Shown here in pieces: positions 1 through 5,674 of a stretch of 5,838 nucleotides of DNA (its first letter is position 1; the number at the start of each line of letters is the position of its first letter). The notes beneath the pieces were generated by a model, which saw nothing but the letters and a program-made list of their open reading frames with translations, did not search any database and was not told the origin of the DNA. The stretch lies in NCBI GenBank assembly GCA_009782665.1, contig WRIP01000094.1, positions 1-5,838 of the forward strand, read 5' to 3'. The stretch comes from Oscillospiraceae bacterium. Lineage in GTDB: Bacteria > Bacillota > Clostridia > Oscillospirales > Ruminococcaceae. Both the position numbers and the translations under genes were made by a program.

Positions 1-227
1 AAGAAGTGATATACATTCGGCCATATATTTTCTATCGCGACTGTCTTCGTAAAGAAGAATTCAAAAGGAAATAATAAACTTATCGTTCCGAATAACATGC
101 AAATGACTAAAAAGCGAATCTCAAATAACAAGATGTATTTGCTCTTCATCGAAATAACATACAATACCAAAATAGCGATACTGTTAAAAAGCAGATTCGT
201 CATCAGCGATGAAAAAGTAAAATGCAT
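1..227 (-). CDS. M56/BlaR1-like membrane protein, N-terminal fragment (runs off the left edge)
   Basis: This open frame encodes 75 complete residues and has no stop before the window edge. It begins MHFTFSSLMTNLLFNSIAIL. Two hydrophobic segments are visible, at about residues 8-27 and 31-55. They are followed by LLFPFEFFFTKT (residues 51-62), which resembles the N-terminal transmembrane region of M56-family (BlaR1/MecR1-like) proteins, where a LLxPFEFxFTKT-type stretch follows the second helix. Such proteins sense cell-wall or antibiotic stress and cleave a BlaI/MecI repressor; the HExxH zinc site would lie outside this window. The ATG at 227 is preferred over the one at 233 because AAGGGG (240-235) sits 7 nt upstream of it. 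The frame overlaps the last 44 bases of the truncated galactokinase. GC is about 33%, lower than the rest of the window. Family assignment is from pattern memory only. It could be another small membrane protein. Confidence 0.55.
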   Translation of the reverse strand, partial: MHFTFSSLMTNLLFNSIAILVLYVISMKSKYILLFEIRFLVICMLFGTISLLFPFEFFFTKTVAIENIWPNVYHF

Positions 228-1353
228 TTGCATTCCCCTTATTCTTCAGTATTCTTTCACTCATAGCAAGTGCAAGCGGAATTGCGCGTTCATTCGTATT
301 ATTATCCGGATAGATGTTCTGTAGGTATACCGAAGATGAGCGACCACTCTCTCGAGTTAATTCAACAAAGGAACTCATGTCACGGTTAATGAGTGCTTCA
401 ATCTGCAAATGTACTCTGTTGTTCTCACTGAAAAAATGATGAGCTCGCAGTAATGCTCTATCTGATACAACTCCTCTGAGCACAGGTATACTATTATAAA
501 ACTCTAGTTCATCTACCTCTCGAAGCAGTTTCTTTCCAAAATATCCGGATACCTGTTTCATTTCATTTGTGATGGAAGCATACATATTGGTGAGATCCGA
601 ATGACTATCACCGGTATTAACTACCACAACCGTATAGTCATTCTCCATTATCGAACTGTCGACCGGAATTATCTTGGGGTTATCGACATCGATAAAGTCT
701 ATTGAAACTATCCCGCCAAAGGCACAGGTGCTTTGATCCATAAACCCTGATGGTTTCATGAAGTAAACATTCTCAGCATGCTTAGCAGATTTAGCGATAT
801 CAATAGGGGCTATCTTTTCCCCGTTATATACACTATTCAAAACTGTAGCGATAGCAATCTCAAAGCATGCCGAAGAAGACAGTCCTGACCCTTTCGGTAC
901 ATCCGATACCATATATATATCAAGTCCACCTATCATATATCCATTCTGTTGGAAGTAGGATGCAATCCCACGTACTAATGCCCTAGAACTGTTTGCTTCC
1001 TCCGGTTTAATGGATAGATCTGAGATATCTATAGTCTCACATGGATATCCAACAGAGTGCAATGTGATGAGGTTATCATTATTCGCTGCAGCGATAGCTA
1101 AGATATCAACAGTTACAGCAGCAGCCAGTACACATCCGTTCTGATGATCGGTATGGTTACCACTGATTTCACATCGACCCGGAGAGGAAATGACATACAC
1201 ATCTCTATCTGAACCAAACAGTTTGCCAAACTCACTCAAGGCATCAAGGTACCTGATTCTTTGTTTCAACAGATTTCCGCCATATAGTTCACGCAACTTT
1301 TCATCAAACAGATTCTGTATAATGTCCTGTTTTAACTCGTAGACTTTATCCAT
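184..1353 (-). CDS. galK: Galactokinase, GHMP family, C-terminally truncated (probably inactive)
   Basis: Galactokinase phosphorylates galactose at C1 with ATP, the entry step of the cytoplasmic Leloir pathway. The 389-residue product has an N-terminal arm typical of clostridial GalK. GHMP motif 1 is SPGRCEISGNHTDH (57-70), motif 2 the ATP loop PKGSGLSSSA (153-162), and FMDQ carries the catalytic Asp206. Homology continues through ESGRSSSVYLQNIYP (335-349) and the helix ending ILKNKG (368-373). There the family normally continues into GAxRVHGGGFxGT and about 50-60 more residues. Here it is followed by 16 unrelated residues (NANAFYFFIADDESAF) and a stop, so motif 3 is missing. The start at 1353 is chosen because GGGGAG lies 10 nt upstream and the HAD stop is 4 bp away; an ATG at 1383 would overlap the HAD gene and adds unconserved residues. 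It is the last intact-start gene of the leftward operon. The family is clear; loss of activity is inferred from the missing motif. Confidence 0.88.
   Translation of the reverse strand: MDKVYELKQDIIQNLFDEKLRELYGGNLLKQRIRYLDALSEFGKLFGSDRDVYVISSPGRCEISGNHTDHQNGCVLAAAVTVDILAIAAANNDNLITLHSVGYPCETIDISDLSIKPEEANSSRALVRGIASYFQQNGYMIGGLDIYMVSDVPKGSGLSSSACFEIAIATVLNSVYNGEKIAPIDIAKSAKHAENVYFMKPSGFMDQSTCAFGGIVSIDFIDVDNPKIIPVDSSIMENDYTVVVVNTGDSHSDLTNMYASITNEMKQVSGYFGKKLLREVDELEFYNSIPVLRGVVSDRALLRAHHFFSENNRVHLQIEALINRDMSSFVELTRESGRSSSVYLQNIYPDNNTNERAIPLALAMSERILKNKGNANAFYFFIADDESAF
221..234. repeat. Short inverted repeat at the galactokinase/M56 junction
   Basis: AATGCA (221-226) and TGCATT (229-234) form a 6-bp inverted repeat separated by TT. 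It covers the M56 start codon and lies next to the place where galactokinase homology ends. A repeat this short may be chance. It is recorded because of its position. Confidence 0.3.
235..240 (-). promoter_or_regulatory. Ribosome binding site of the M56-like gene, inside the galactokinase frame
   Basis: On the minus strand AAGGGG lies 7 nt before the ATG at 227-225 and only 1 nt before the ATG at 233-231. This spacing decides for the downstream start. The same bases encode K-G in the galactokinase frame, so the site marks the point where one gene gives way to the other. Confidence 0.55.
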
Positions 1354-1357
1354 AGAA

Positions 1358-2122
1358 TCATATCTCCCCAAGAATATTATCAATCAACCATCTTGCCATT
1401 CCATCATTCTGATTGGTATCGCAGACTTCGTCCGCAATCTCACGGACTATATCGATAGCATTTCTCATTACTATTCCTTTTCCACAGCCTTCAATCATGC
1501 TGATATCGTTGGTGTCATCACCAAAGGCGACCACCTCATCTTTAGTAAGCCCGTAATAGTCGCATACCGCTAAGATACCACTCATTTTCGTAGCTTTATG
1601 ATGCATTATCTGAGCATATCTGTCTCGACCGACAATATATCCTACGGTTGGGGGTAAGCAGTTTTCCAAAAACCAACTGTGAGATTCGCATCTATGAGAA
1701 AATAATATTCTCTCTGCATCCTCACACCAAAAATCCTCACCAACAATTCTGTAGTTGCGTATCCAGCCCAGGCTGTCACTCAGATCAACGAACGAATAGG
1801 TCATATTGGGTGTTTCAACAACAGCGGAAATGCCATGAAGAACTGTAGCTTTCATGATACTGAGGGTATCTTCCGGCGATATATACTTGGCGTTTATCAG
1901 TTCTTCTCCGATATATGTAACTGCACCGTTTTGGGCAATGGTTGCATCAAACATGTCAAGTGGTACAAGGCTCAAAGCATTCTTCCAGTTTCTTCCGGTT
2001 GCAAACGCAACCTTTATACCATTCTCTCTTAATCTCTCAAATACCGATCGTGTTAGGTCAGAAATCGTCTTATCATCTCTTAAAAGAGTATCATCAAGAT
2101 CGGTTACTACCAGTTTATACAT
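1358..2122 (-). CDS. Cof-type HAD-superfamily (subclass IIB) phosphatase
   Basis: This is a 254-residue cytoplasmic hydrolase of the Cof/YidA type. Such enzymes typically remove phosphate from sugar phosphates or nucleotides. Motif 1 is VVTDLDDTLL, with nucleophile Asp8 and acid/base Asp10. Motif 2 is FATGR (Thr42). The motif 3 lysine is probably Lys176 in HHKATKMSGI. Motif 4 is AFGDDTNDISMI, with Asp202 and Asp206 in GDDTND. The usual NA pair of the family follows at 221-222. The C2-type cap lies between motifs 2 and 3 and the length is slightly short for Cof proteins (about 260-280). The start is supported by GAGGT about 5 nt upstream of ATG. The gene begins 11 bp after the GH25 stop and ends 4 bp before galactokinase, so the three are probably co-transcribed. 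The position next to galK suggests a sugar-phosphate substrate, but that is inference only. Confidence 0.9.
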   Translation of the reverse strand: MYKLVVTDLDDTLLRDDKTISDLTRSVFERLRENGIKVAFATGRNWKNALSLVPLDMFDATIAQNGAVTYIGEELINAKYISPEDTLSIMKATVLHGISAVVETPNMTYSFVDLSDSLGWIRNYRIVGEDFWCEDAERILFSHRCESHSWFLENCLPPTVGYIVGRDRYAQIMHHKATKMSGILAVCDYYGLTKDEVVAFGDDTNDISMIEGCGKGIVMRNAIDIVREIADEVCDTNQNDGMARWLIDNILGEI

Positions 2123-2133
2123 GCTTACCTCAT

Positions 2134-3039
2134 CTAGTCATAGGATACGAAACAAAGATTTAGATCTACATCTCCCTCGATTCCCCTTACACGTCCAGAA
2201 TGGGAGTACTGTAGCATTTGAAAGTCATAGTAGAATATAGGAGGACCGTTGAGCTCCGCAAGCCAAAAGTCGTAGGCTGTCATCTCACTCAGATCATAGT
2301 ACAGATACCCGAGACTCATGTTGAAGTAGACCATTGGGGTGTATCCCGCTTTGGTGATTTCATCACAAAATGCTAAAGCGCAGGTGGTCAACGTCTCGCC
2401 ATCCATATTATTAGATCTCGCTTCAGGGATATTTGAGTAGAATTCCCAATCGAAAACAACCGGATAAGTAATATCGTAATCCTTCAGTACTTCAACTATC
2501 CATAACGCTTCCTCTCGAGCTTCCCTTTCGTTCAACGCTTGAGAGAAGAAGTAGACTCCGACGTCAATACCGGCTTCCTTAGCCCCTATGATGTTTTCTT
2601 CGAAATGGTTGTCTAGTACTATGGCACCTTCTCCATAACCGCGAAAGCCGATACGTAGCATCGCAAAGTCAACACCGTCTCTTTTAACCATTCTCCAGTT
2701 TATATTGTCCTGAGCATACGAGACGTCTATACCGAACACCGCTTTTATCTTATGATCACTGTAGTACATTCGGTCGTTCTCGAATCTAAAAAGATCCTTA
2801 TCGTACTCATTTACAGGTACATTGTTTCGTACCAGCAGTAATCTATCCCTAAACTGAATCAAGTTAAGCTCTTCCACCTTCTGAGGAAGAGCTGATTGGA
2901 TGATGATCTCCGGTTGACTGAGTCTTGCTGCTTGATCTATGACAACCGAAGCCAGTACAACTATAGCAAAACCCATAACGAGATAAATCATGAGATGAAT
3001 TATCAATGCACGATGAGATTTTCTGTATGTTTCCTGCAT
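2134..3039 (-). CDS. Membrane-anchored GH25 lysozyme (N-acetylmuramidase)
   Basis: GH25 enzymes hydrolyse the beta-1,4 bond between N-acetylmuramic acid and N-acetylglucosamine in peptidoglycan. The 301-residue product has a basic start (MQETYRKSHR) and one hydrophobic helix at about 13-35, with no signal-peptidase or lipobox motif visible, so it is probably an N-in membrane anchor. A spacer of about 65 residues precedes the catalytic domain, which starts at KAVFGIDVSYAQDNINW (Asp105). It continues with DFAMLRIGFRGYGEG, GVYFFSQALN, VVFDWEFY (the paired acidic residues Asp197 and Glu199), PMVYFNMS, DFWLAEL and MLQYSHSG, and ends at GDVDLNLC (Asp292). All core GH25 landmarks are present. The best Shine-Dalgarno match (GAGAGG) is unusually far, 15 nt before ATG 3039, but no alternative start keeps the helix whole. 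It is first in the leftward operon. Wall remodelling or autolysis is inferred. Confidence 0.92.
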   Translation of the reverse strand: MQETYRKSHRALIIHLMIYLVMGFAIVVLASVVIDQAARLSQPEIIIQSALPQKVEELNLIQFRDRLLLVRNNVPVNEYDKDLFRFENDRMYYSDHKIKAVFGIDVSYAQDNINWRMVKRDGVDFAMLRIGFRGYGEGAIVLDNHFEENIIGAKEAGIDVGVYFFSQALNEREAREEALWIVEVLKDYDITYPVVFDWEFYSNIPEARSNNMDGETLTTCALAFCDEITKAGYTPMVYFNMSLGYLYYDLSEMTAYDFWLAELNGPPIFYYDFQMLQYSHSGRVRGIEGDVDLNLCFVSYD

Positions 3040-3099
3040 GTGTTTTGAATGATTCCTCTCGATTCAATCGTCATATGAACTGGTTGAATGTTCCGACTC

Positions 3100-3128
3100 A
3101 TTCTAACATATAGGGAGGAGAGTTACAA
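3100..3128 (-). promoter_or_regulatory. Promoter of the GH25-HAD-galK operon
   Basis: Read on the minus strand, TTGTAA (3128-3123) and TAGAAT (3105-3100) are separated by 17 bp. They match the sigma-70/sigma-A consensus at 4 of 6 and 5 of 6 positions. Transcription would start near 3093, giving a leader of about 54 nt before the GH25 start. Confidence 0.5.
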
Positions 3129-3233
3129 ATGACATCTTCGTTCGGATACTATCCCTCGACATACTTTTCTTAATACTTTACTGTGCCGATACTAGTTTTC
3201 CTCCTCGATGCATCTCATCATAGCACCTTACGG

Positions 3234-3262
3234 TTGAGAATAATGCGGTTTGACTATATAAT
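3234..3262 (+). promoter_or_regulatory. Promoter of the MFS-AKR-phosphatase operon
   Basis: TTGAGA (3234-3239) and TATAAT (3257-3262) are separated by exactly 17 bp. This is 5 of 6 and 6 of 6 to the sigma-70/sigma-A consensus and the strongest promoter-like site noticed in the window. Transcription would start near 3269, about 44 nt before the TTG start codon. The quality of the match suggests an intrinsically active promoter that may be controlled by a repressor. Confidence 0.7.
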
Positions 3263-3301
3263 TAGGTAGCAATAGTAATATAGAAGAGGAAACAAAACAT
3301 C

Positions 3302-3307
3302 GGGGAG
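3302..3307 (+). promoter_or_regulatory. Ribosome binding site supporting a TTG start
   Basis: GGGGAG lies 5 nt upstream of TTG 3313-3315. The next in-frame ATG is residue 37, inside the first membrane helix, so the TTG is the only start that gives a complete transporter. Confidence 0.7.
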
Positions 3308-3312
3308 AAGAT

Positions 3313-4560
3313 TTGAAGAAAAGAAACAAAGATGATTACAGCTTCACTAAAAACGGTGAGTCTCTGGTAGTTGCGGGATTCCATAAACAGTTTGCCATAC
3401 TTGAGCTGTTCTTCGGTCTTATGAACGGAGCCACCATGTTCAACGTGGTATTCCTCAAATACTCCGGGTTATCTGCCACACAGGTCGGCGGTTTTGTATC
3501 GATAGCATCGCTCATCGGTATGTTTGCTCCTATGTTTTGGTCGGTGATGAGTGATAAATACCACACCATCAAGAAAATCATATATATTACCCTGATCTGT
3601 ATGATGGTAGTATATGTACCAATACCGCTTTATAGTAAGCTTATGATAGGTTCACTTTCATTAGCTCCCTTTCTCATTATCCTCCAAGCTGCATTTGCCG
3701 GCACTCCTGAAGGGATGGTTACCACCTGGATTATGCAGACCCAGCGGCAGCATCCCGATGTTCAGTACGGGTTCATTCGTATGTTCTTCACTGCTGCCTT
3801 TTCTTTATCAAACTTCGTGTATATGTTTATTATCGAAAAGACTTCGATAAATTCGGTTTTCATTGGATATGGTTTGTTTGCTGTAATCATCATGATAACA
3901 CTGAGTAGATATAGCGATGAGAATGCCAAAAGCAGTGAGAGTAACCGGAAATCTTTAGGCGATATGCAGATAGGGCAGATACTGAAGAATCCCCGTATTA
4001 TCACATATATCATCTTTATGATGTTTGCATGTATACCCTCTTCATCACTCGGTTTATTCACCCCATATCTCATCGAAGAGGTAGGTGCAGACGCATCTCT
4101 ACTCGGAGGTATGGTTGCTATACGTTCACTTATTGCCGTTCCCATCCTATATTTCAGCAGCCGCTTCATCAGACGGCTCCGACCTCAGAATACTCTAGTT
4201 ATCGGTAGCAGCCTGTTTTGCCTGTCTCAACTAATTTTCGTATTCTGTCAAACCATCACTCAGGTCACCCTAAACTGTGCCTTTATGGGAGTCGCACTTG
4301 GCATCATGATGCCAAGTGAAATAGCTTTCATTAACGAACAGGCACCGGAAGGGTTGCTGGCAACCTGTCAAACCGTCTGCGGAACCGTATACAGCTTAGC
4401 AGGTATACTCTGCAGTTTCTTAGGCGGAATCGTTGTTGATAGGTTGGGAATCAGACGTTACTATCTCTTTGTTGTCATTCTGACCGCAGCTGCATCTATA
4501 TTCTTTTGGATCTCCTCATCCGTTATAGATAAGCGTAAAGCAGTAGTTGATGAAATCTAA
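3313..4560 (+). CDS. MFS transporter, 12 helices (MFS_1-like), substrate unknown
   Basis: This 415-residue inner-membrane protein has two six-helix halves joined by a charged cytoplasmic loop at about 199-224 (RYSDENAKSSESNRKSLGD). GLSATQVGGFVSIASLIGM (52-70) followed by FWSVMSDKYHTIKK (75-88) resembles the loop 2-3 region of the MFS_1-like group, which includes nucleoside and oligosaccharide proton symporters. In the second half, FLGGIVVDRLGIRRYYL (369-385) is the matching loop. Family members usually couple uptake to the proton gradient. The TTG start has a good ribosome binding site. The aldo/keto reductase follows after 26 bp, so they are probably one operon. Proximity to galactokinase makes a galactoside or related sugar conceivable, but nothing in the sequence proves it. 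A perfect 24-bp palindrome lies in the coding region at residues 328-336. Confidence 0.88.
   Translation: MKKRNKDDYSFTKNGESLVVAGFHKQFAILELFFGLMNGATMFNVVFLKYSGLSATQVGGFVSIASLIGMFAPMFWSVMSDKYHTIKKIIYITLICMMVVYVPIPLYSKLMIGSLSLAPFLIILQAAFAGTPEGMVTTWIMQTQRQHPDVQYGFIRMFFTAAFSLSNFVYMFIIEKTSINSVFIGYGLFAVIIMITLSRYSDENAKSSESNRKSLGDMQIGQILKNPRIITYIIFMMFACIPSSSLGLFTPYLIEEVGADASLLGGMVAIRSLIAVPILYFSSRFIRRLRPQNTLVIGSSLFCLSQLIFVFCQTITQVTLNCAFMGVALGIMMPSEIAFINEQAPEGLLATCQTVCGTVYSLAGILCSFLGGIVVDRLGIRRYYLFVVILTAAASIFFWISSSVIDKRKAVVDEI
3830..3850. repeat. Hairpin-forming inverted repeat within the MFS gene
   Basis: TTATCGAA (3830-3837) and TTCGATAA (3843-3850) form a perfect 8-bp stem with a 5-nt loop. It lies in the coding region around residues 173-180 (IIEKTSIN). 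No poly-T tract follows, so it is not a terminator. It may be chance. Confidence 0.35.
4295..4318. repeat. Perfect 24-bp palindrome within the MFS gene
   Basis: The arm CACTTGGCATCA (4295-4306) is followed directly by its exact reverse complement (4307-4318). As RNA it can form a 10-bp stem closed by a CATG loop. It encodes residues 328-336 (A-L-G-I-M-M-P-S-E) of the transporter. By simple counting a perfect 12-bp arm is expected about 3-4 times in 10,000 windows of this size. A dimeric-regulator binding site or mRNA structure is possible, but no function is shown. Confidence 0.85.
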
Positions 4561-4586
4561 TATATTTACATACGAAAGGAATAAAT

Positions 4587-5621
4587 ATGAAGAAATTAGT
4601 GTTAGGTAAGACAGGACTTGAGGTAACCCGTCCGGCATTCGGTGTGTTACCTCTACAAAGAGTACCGATGAAGGAAGCGGTTGAGATACTACAGAAGGCA
4701 TATGATTACGGTATCAACTACTACGACTCAGCAAACGGATACTCAGACAGTGAAGAAAAAATCGGAAATGCGTTCAGCGGTGGTCGCAGAGAGAACGTCA
4801 TCATCTCCACCAAGAGCGGTGGAAAGGATAAGGCGACAGTCACTACTCATATTGAACTAAGCCTAAGGCATCTGCAAACCGACTACATCGATATACTTCA
4901 GCTACATAATCCTTCGGTACTACCCGATCCGAACGACAGCGAAAGCTCATATGCGGCTTTAGTGGAAGCAAAAGAAAAGGGATATATTAGGCATATAGGG
5001 ATTACAAACCACAGCCTGGCTAATGCCAAAGCCGCAATAGACAGCGGATTGTATGAAACACTACAGTTTCCTTTCAGTTATCTGGCCAGTCAGGAAGATC
5101 TGGATTTAGTAGCAAAGTGTAAGTCACTTAATATCGGATTCATTGCAATGAAAGGGCTCGCAGGGGGTCTGCTTACCAACGCACGTGTTTGTGCCGCCTT
5201 TATGGAACAATTTGATAACGTAGCTCCTATCTGGGGTATTCAGCGTATGAGCGAACTCGAAGAATGGGTCGCACTGGCTCAGGAAGATCTCACAATGACC
5301 GATGAAATTGCACAAATCATTAGCGAAGACAACCAAACACTCGGAGGTAACTTCTGTCGTGCTTGCGGGTACTGCGCACCCTGTCCAGTCGGGATCGAGA
5401 TCAACACCGCAGCACGTATGAAATTCCTGTTACTGCGTTCACCCTATCTGCGTATGTTGTCTGAGGAATCTAACCAAAAGATGCATCTCATTGATGATTG
5501 TTTGAACTGCAGAGTTTGTGTTTCTCGCTGTCCGTATTCTCTTGAAATCCCGGCACTGCTCAAAGAAATGCTGTCATTCTACGATGAGTTCCGCCTGGAG
5601 CACATAAATGAGTTGGTCTAG
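4587..5621 (+). CDS. Aldo/keto reductase with C-terminal two-cluster [4Fe-4S] domain
   Basis: This 344-residue protein is of the COG1453 type: an NAD(P)H-dependent aldo/keto reductase barrel fused to a ferredoxin-like tail, probably cytoplasmic. The catalytic tetrad is visible as Asp47 (NYYDSANGY), Tyr52, Lys76 (ISTKSGG) and His107 (LQLHNPS). Cofactor-side landmarks include GYIRHIGITNHS (132-143) and FIAMKGLAGGLL (185-196). The C-terminal domain has Cys257, 260, 263 and 266 (CxxCxxCxxCP) and Cys305, 308, 311 and 315 (CxxCxxCxxxCP), enough ligands for two clusters. Family members are mostly from anaerobes and methanogens and their substrates are largely unknown. The start has AAAGGA 7 nt before ATG. 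The gene follows the transporter by 26 bp and precedes the phosphatase-like gene by 47 bp. Electron exchange between the barrel and a ferredoxin partner is inferred from the clusters. Confidence 0.93.
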   Translation: MKKLVLGKTGLEVTRPAFGVLPLQRVPMKEAVEILQKAYDYGINYYDSANGYSDSEEKIGNAFSGGRRENVIISTKSGGKDKATVTTHIELSLRHLQTDYIDILQLHNPSVLPDPNDSESSYAALVEAKEKGYIRHIGITNHSLANAKAAIDSGLYETLQFPFSYLASQEDLDLVAKCKSLNIGFIAMKGLAGGLLTNARVCAAFMEQFDNVAPIWGIQRMSELEEWVALAQEDLTMTDEIAQIISEDNQTLGGNFCRACGYCAPCPVGIEINTAARMKFLLLRSPYLRMLSEESNQKMHLIDDCLNCRVCVSRCPYSLEIPALLKEMLSFYDEFRLEHINELV

Positions 5622-5642
5622 TCATCTGATATATCCTGTTAG

Positions 5643-5674
5643 CTCCATGAGTTACAGAAAGGCATGACATGGAG
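5643..5674 (+). promoter_or_regulatory. Possible hairpin over the phosphatase-like gene start
   Basis: CTCCATG (5643-5649) and CATGGAG (5668-5674) form a perfect 7-bp stem. The 18-nt loop holds the GAAAGG ribosome binding site, and the 3' arm contains the ATG at 5669. There is no following T-run, so this is not an intrinsic terminator. If it forms in the mRNA it could lower translation from the first start, leaving ATG 5696 accessible. The structure is seen in the sequence; its role is inferred. Confidence 0.35.

Larger units (their letters stand above)
3040..3312. other. Divergent intergenic regulatory region
   Basis: These 273 bp separate the leftward GH25 operon from the rightward transporter operon. 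They contain a promoter for each direction, about 105 bp between the two -35 boxes, and leaders of roughly 45-55 nt. An inverted repeat ATTCAA (3062-3067)/TTGAAT (3084-3089) lies in the presumed GH25 leader, and an 8-bp palindrome GATGCATC (3207-3214) lies between the promoters. Either could be an operator, but both are short. No convincing protein-coding gene, structured RNA or terminator was found here. Confidence 0.7.

Noticed and set aside
97..324. 75-codon plus-strand open frame at the left end
   Set aside because: It is antisense to the M56-like frame and the galactokinase tail. It has no convincing ribosome binding site and its protein shows no family pattern.
1144..1185. GNHTDH in place of GEHTDY in galactokinase motif 1, as a possible inactivating change
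   Set aside because: The GNHTDHQ form is, to my knowledge, normal in clostridial galactokinases, so it is not evidence of decay. The C-terminal loss is.
1354..1383. Upstream ATG for galactokinase giving 10 extra residues
   Set aside because: It would overlap the HAD coding end. The ATG at 1353 has GGGGAG at a usable distance and fits the family N-terminus better.
1854..2240. 128-codon plus-strand open frame opposite the HAD and GH25 genes
   Set aside because: It spans the junction of two well-supported minus-strand genes with clear motifs, has no recognisable domain, and lies antisense to them, so it is a shadow frame.
3129..3173. 14-residue plus-strand ORF (MTSSFGYYPSTYFS) behind a strong AGGGAGGAG site
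   Set aside because: No good promoter precedes it, its ribosome-binding-like sequence falls in the spacer of the leftward promoter, and the peptide resembles nothing known to me. It is most likely coincidental.
5622..5668. Intrinsic terminator after the aldo/keto reductase
   Set aside because: The only hairpin here lacks a GC-rich stem and a following T-run, and it covers the next gene's start instead.
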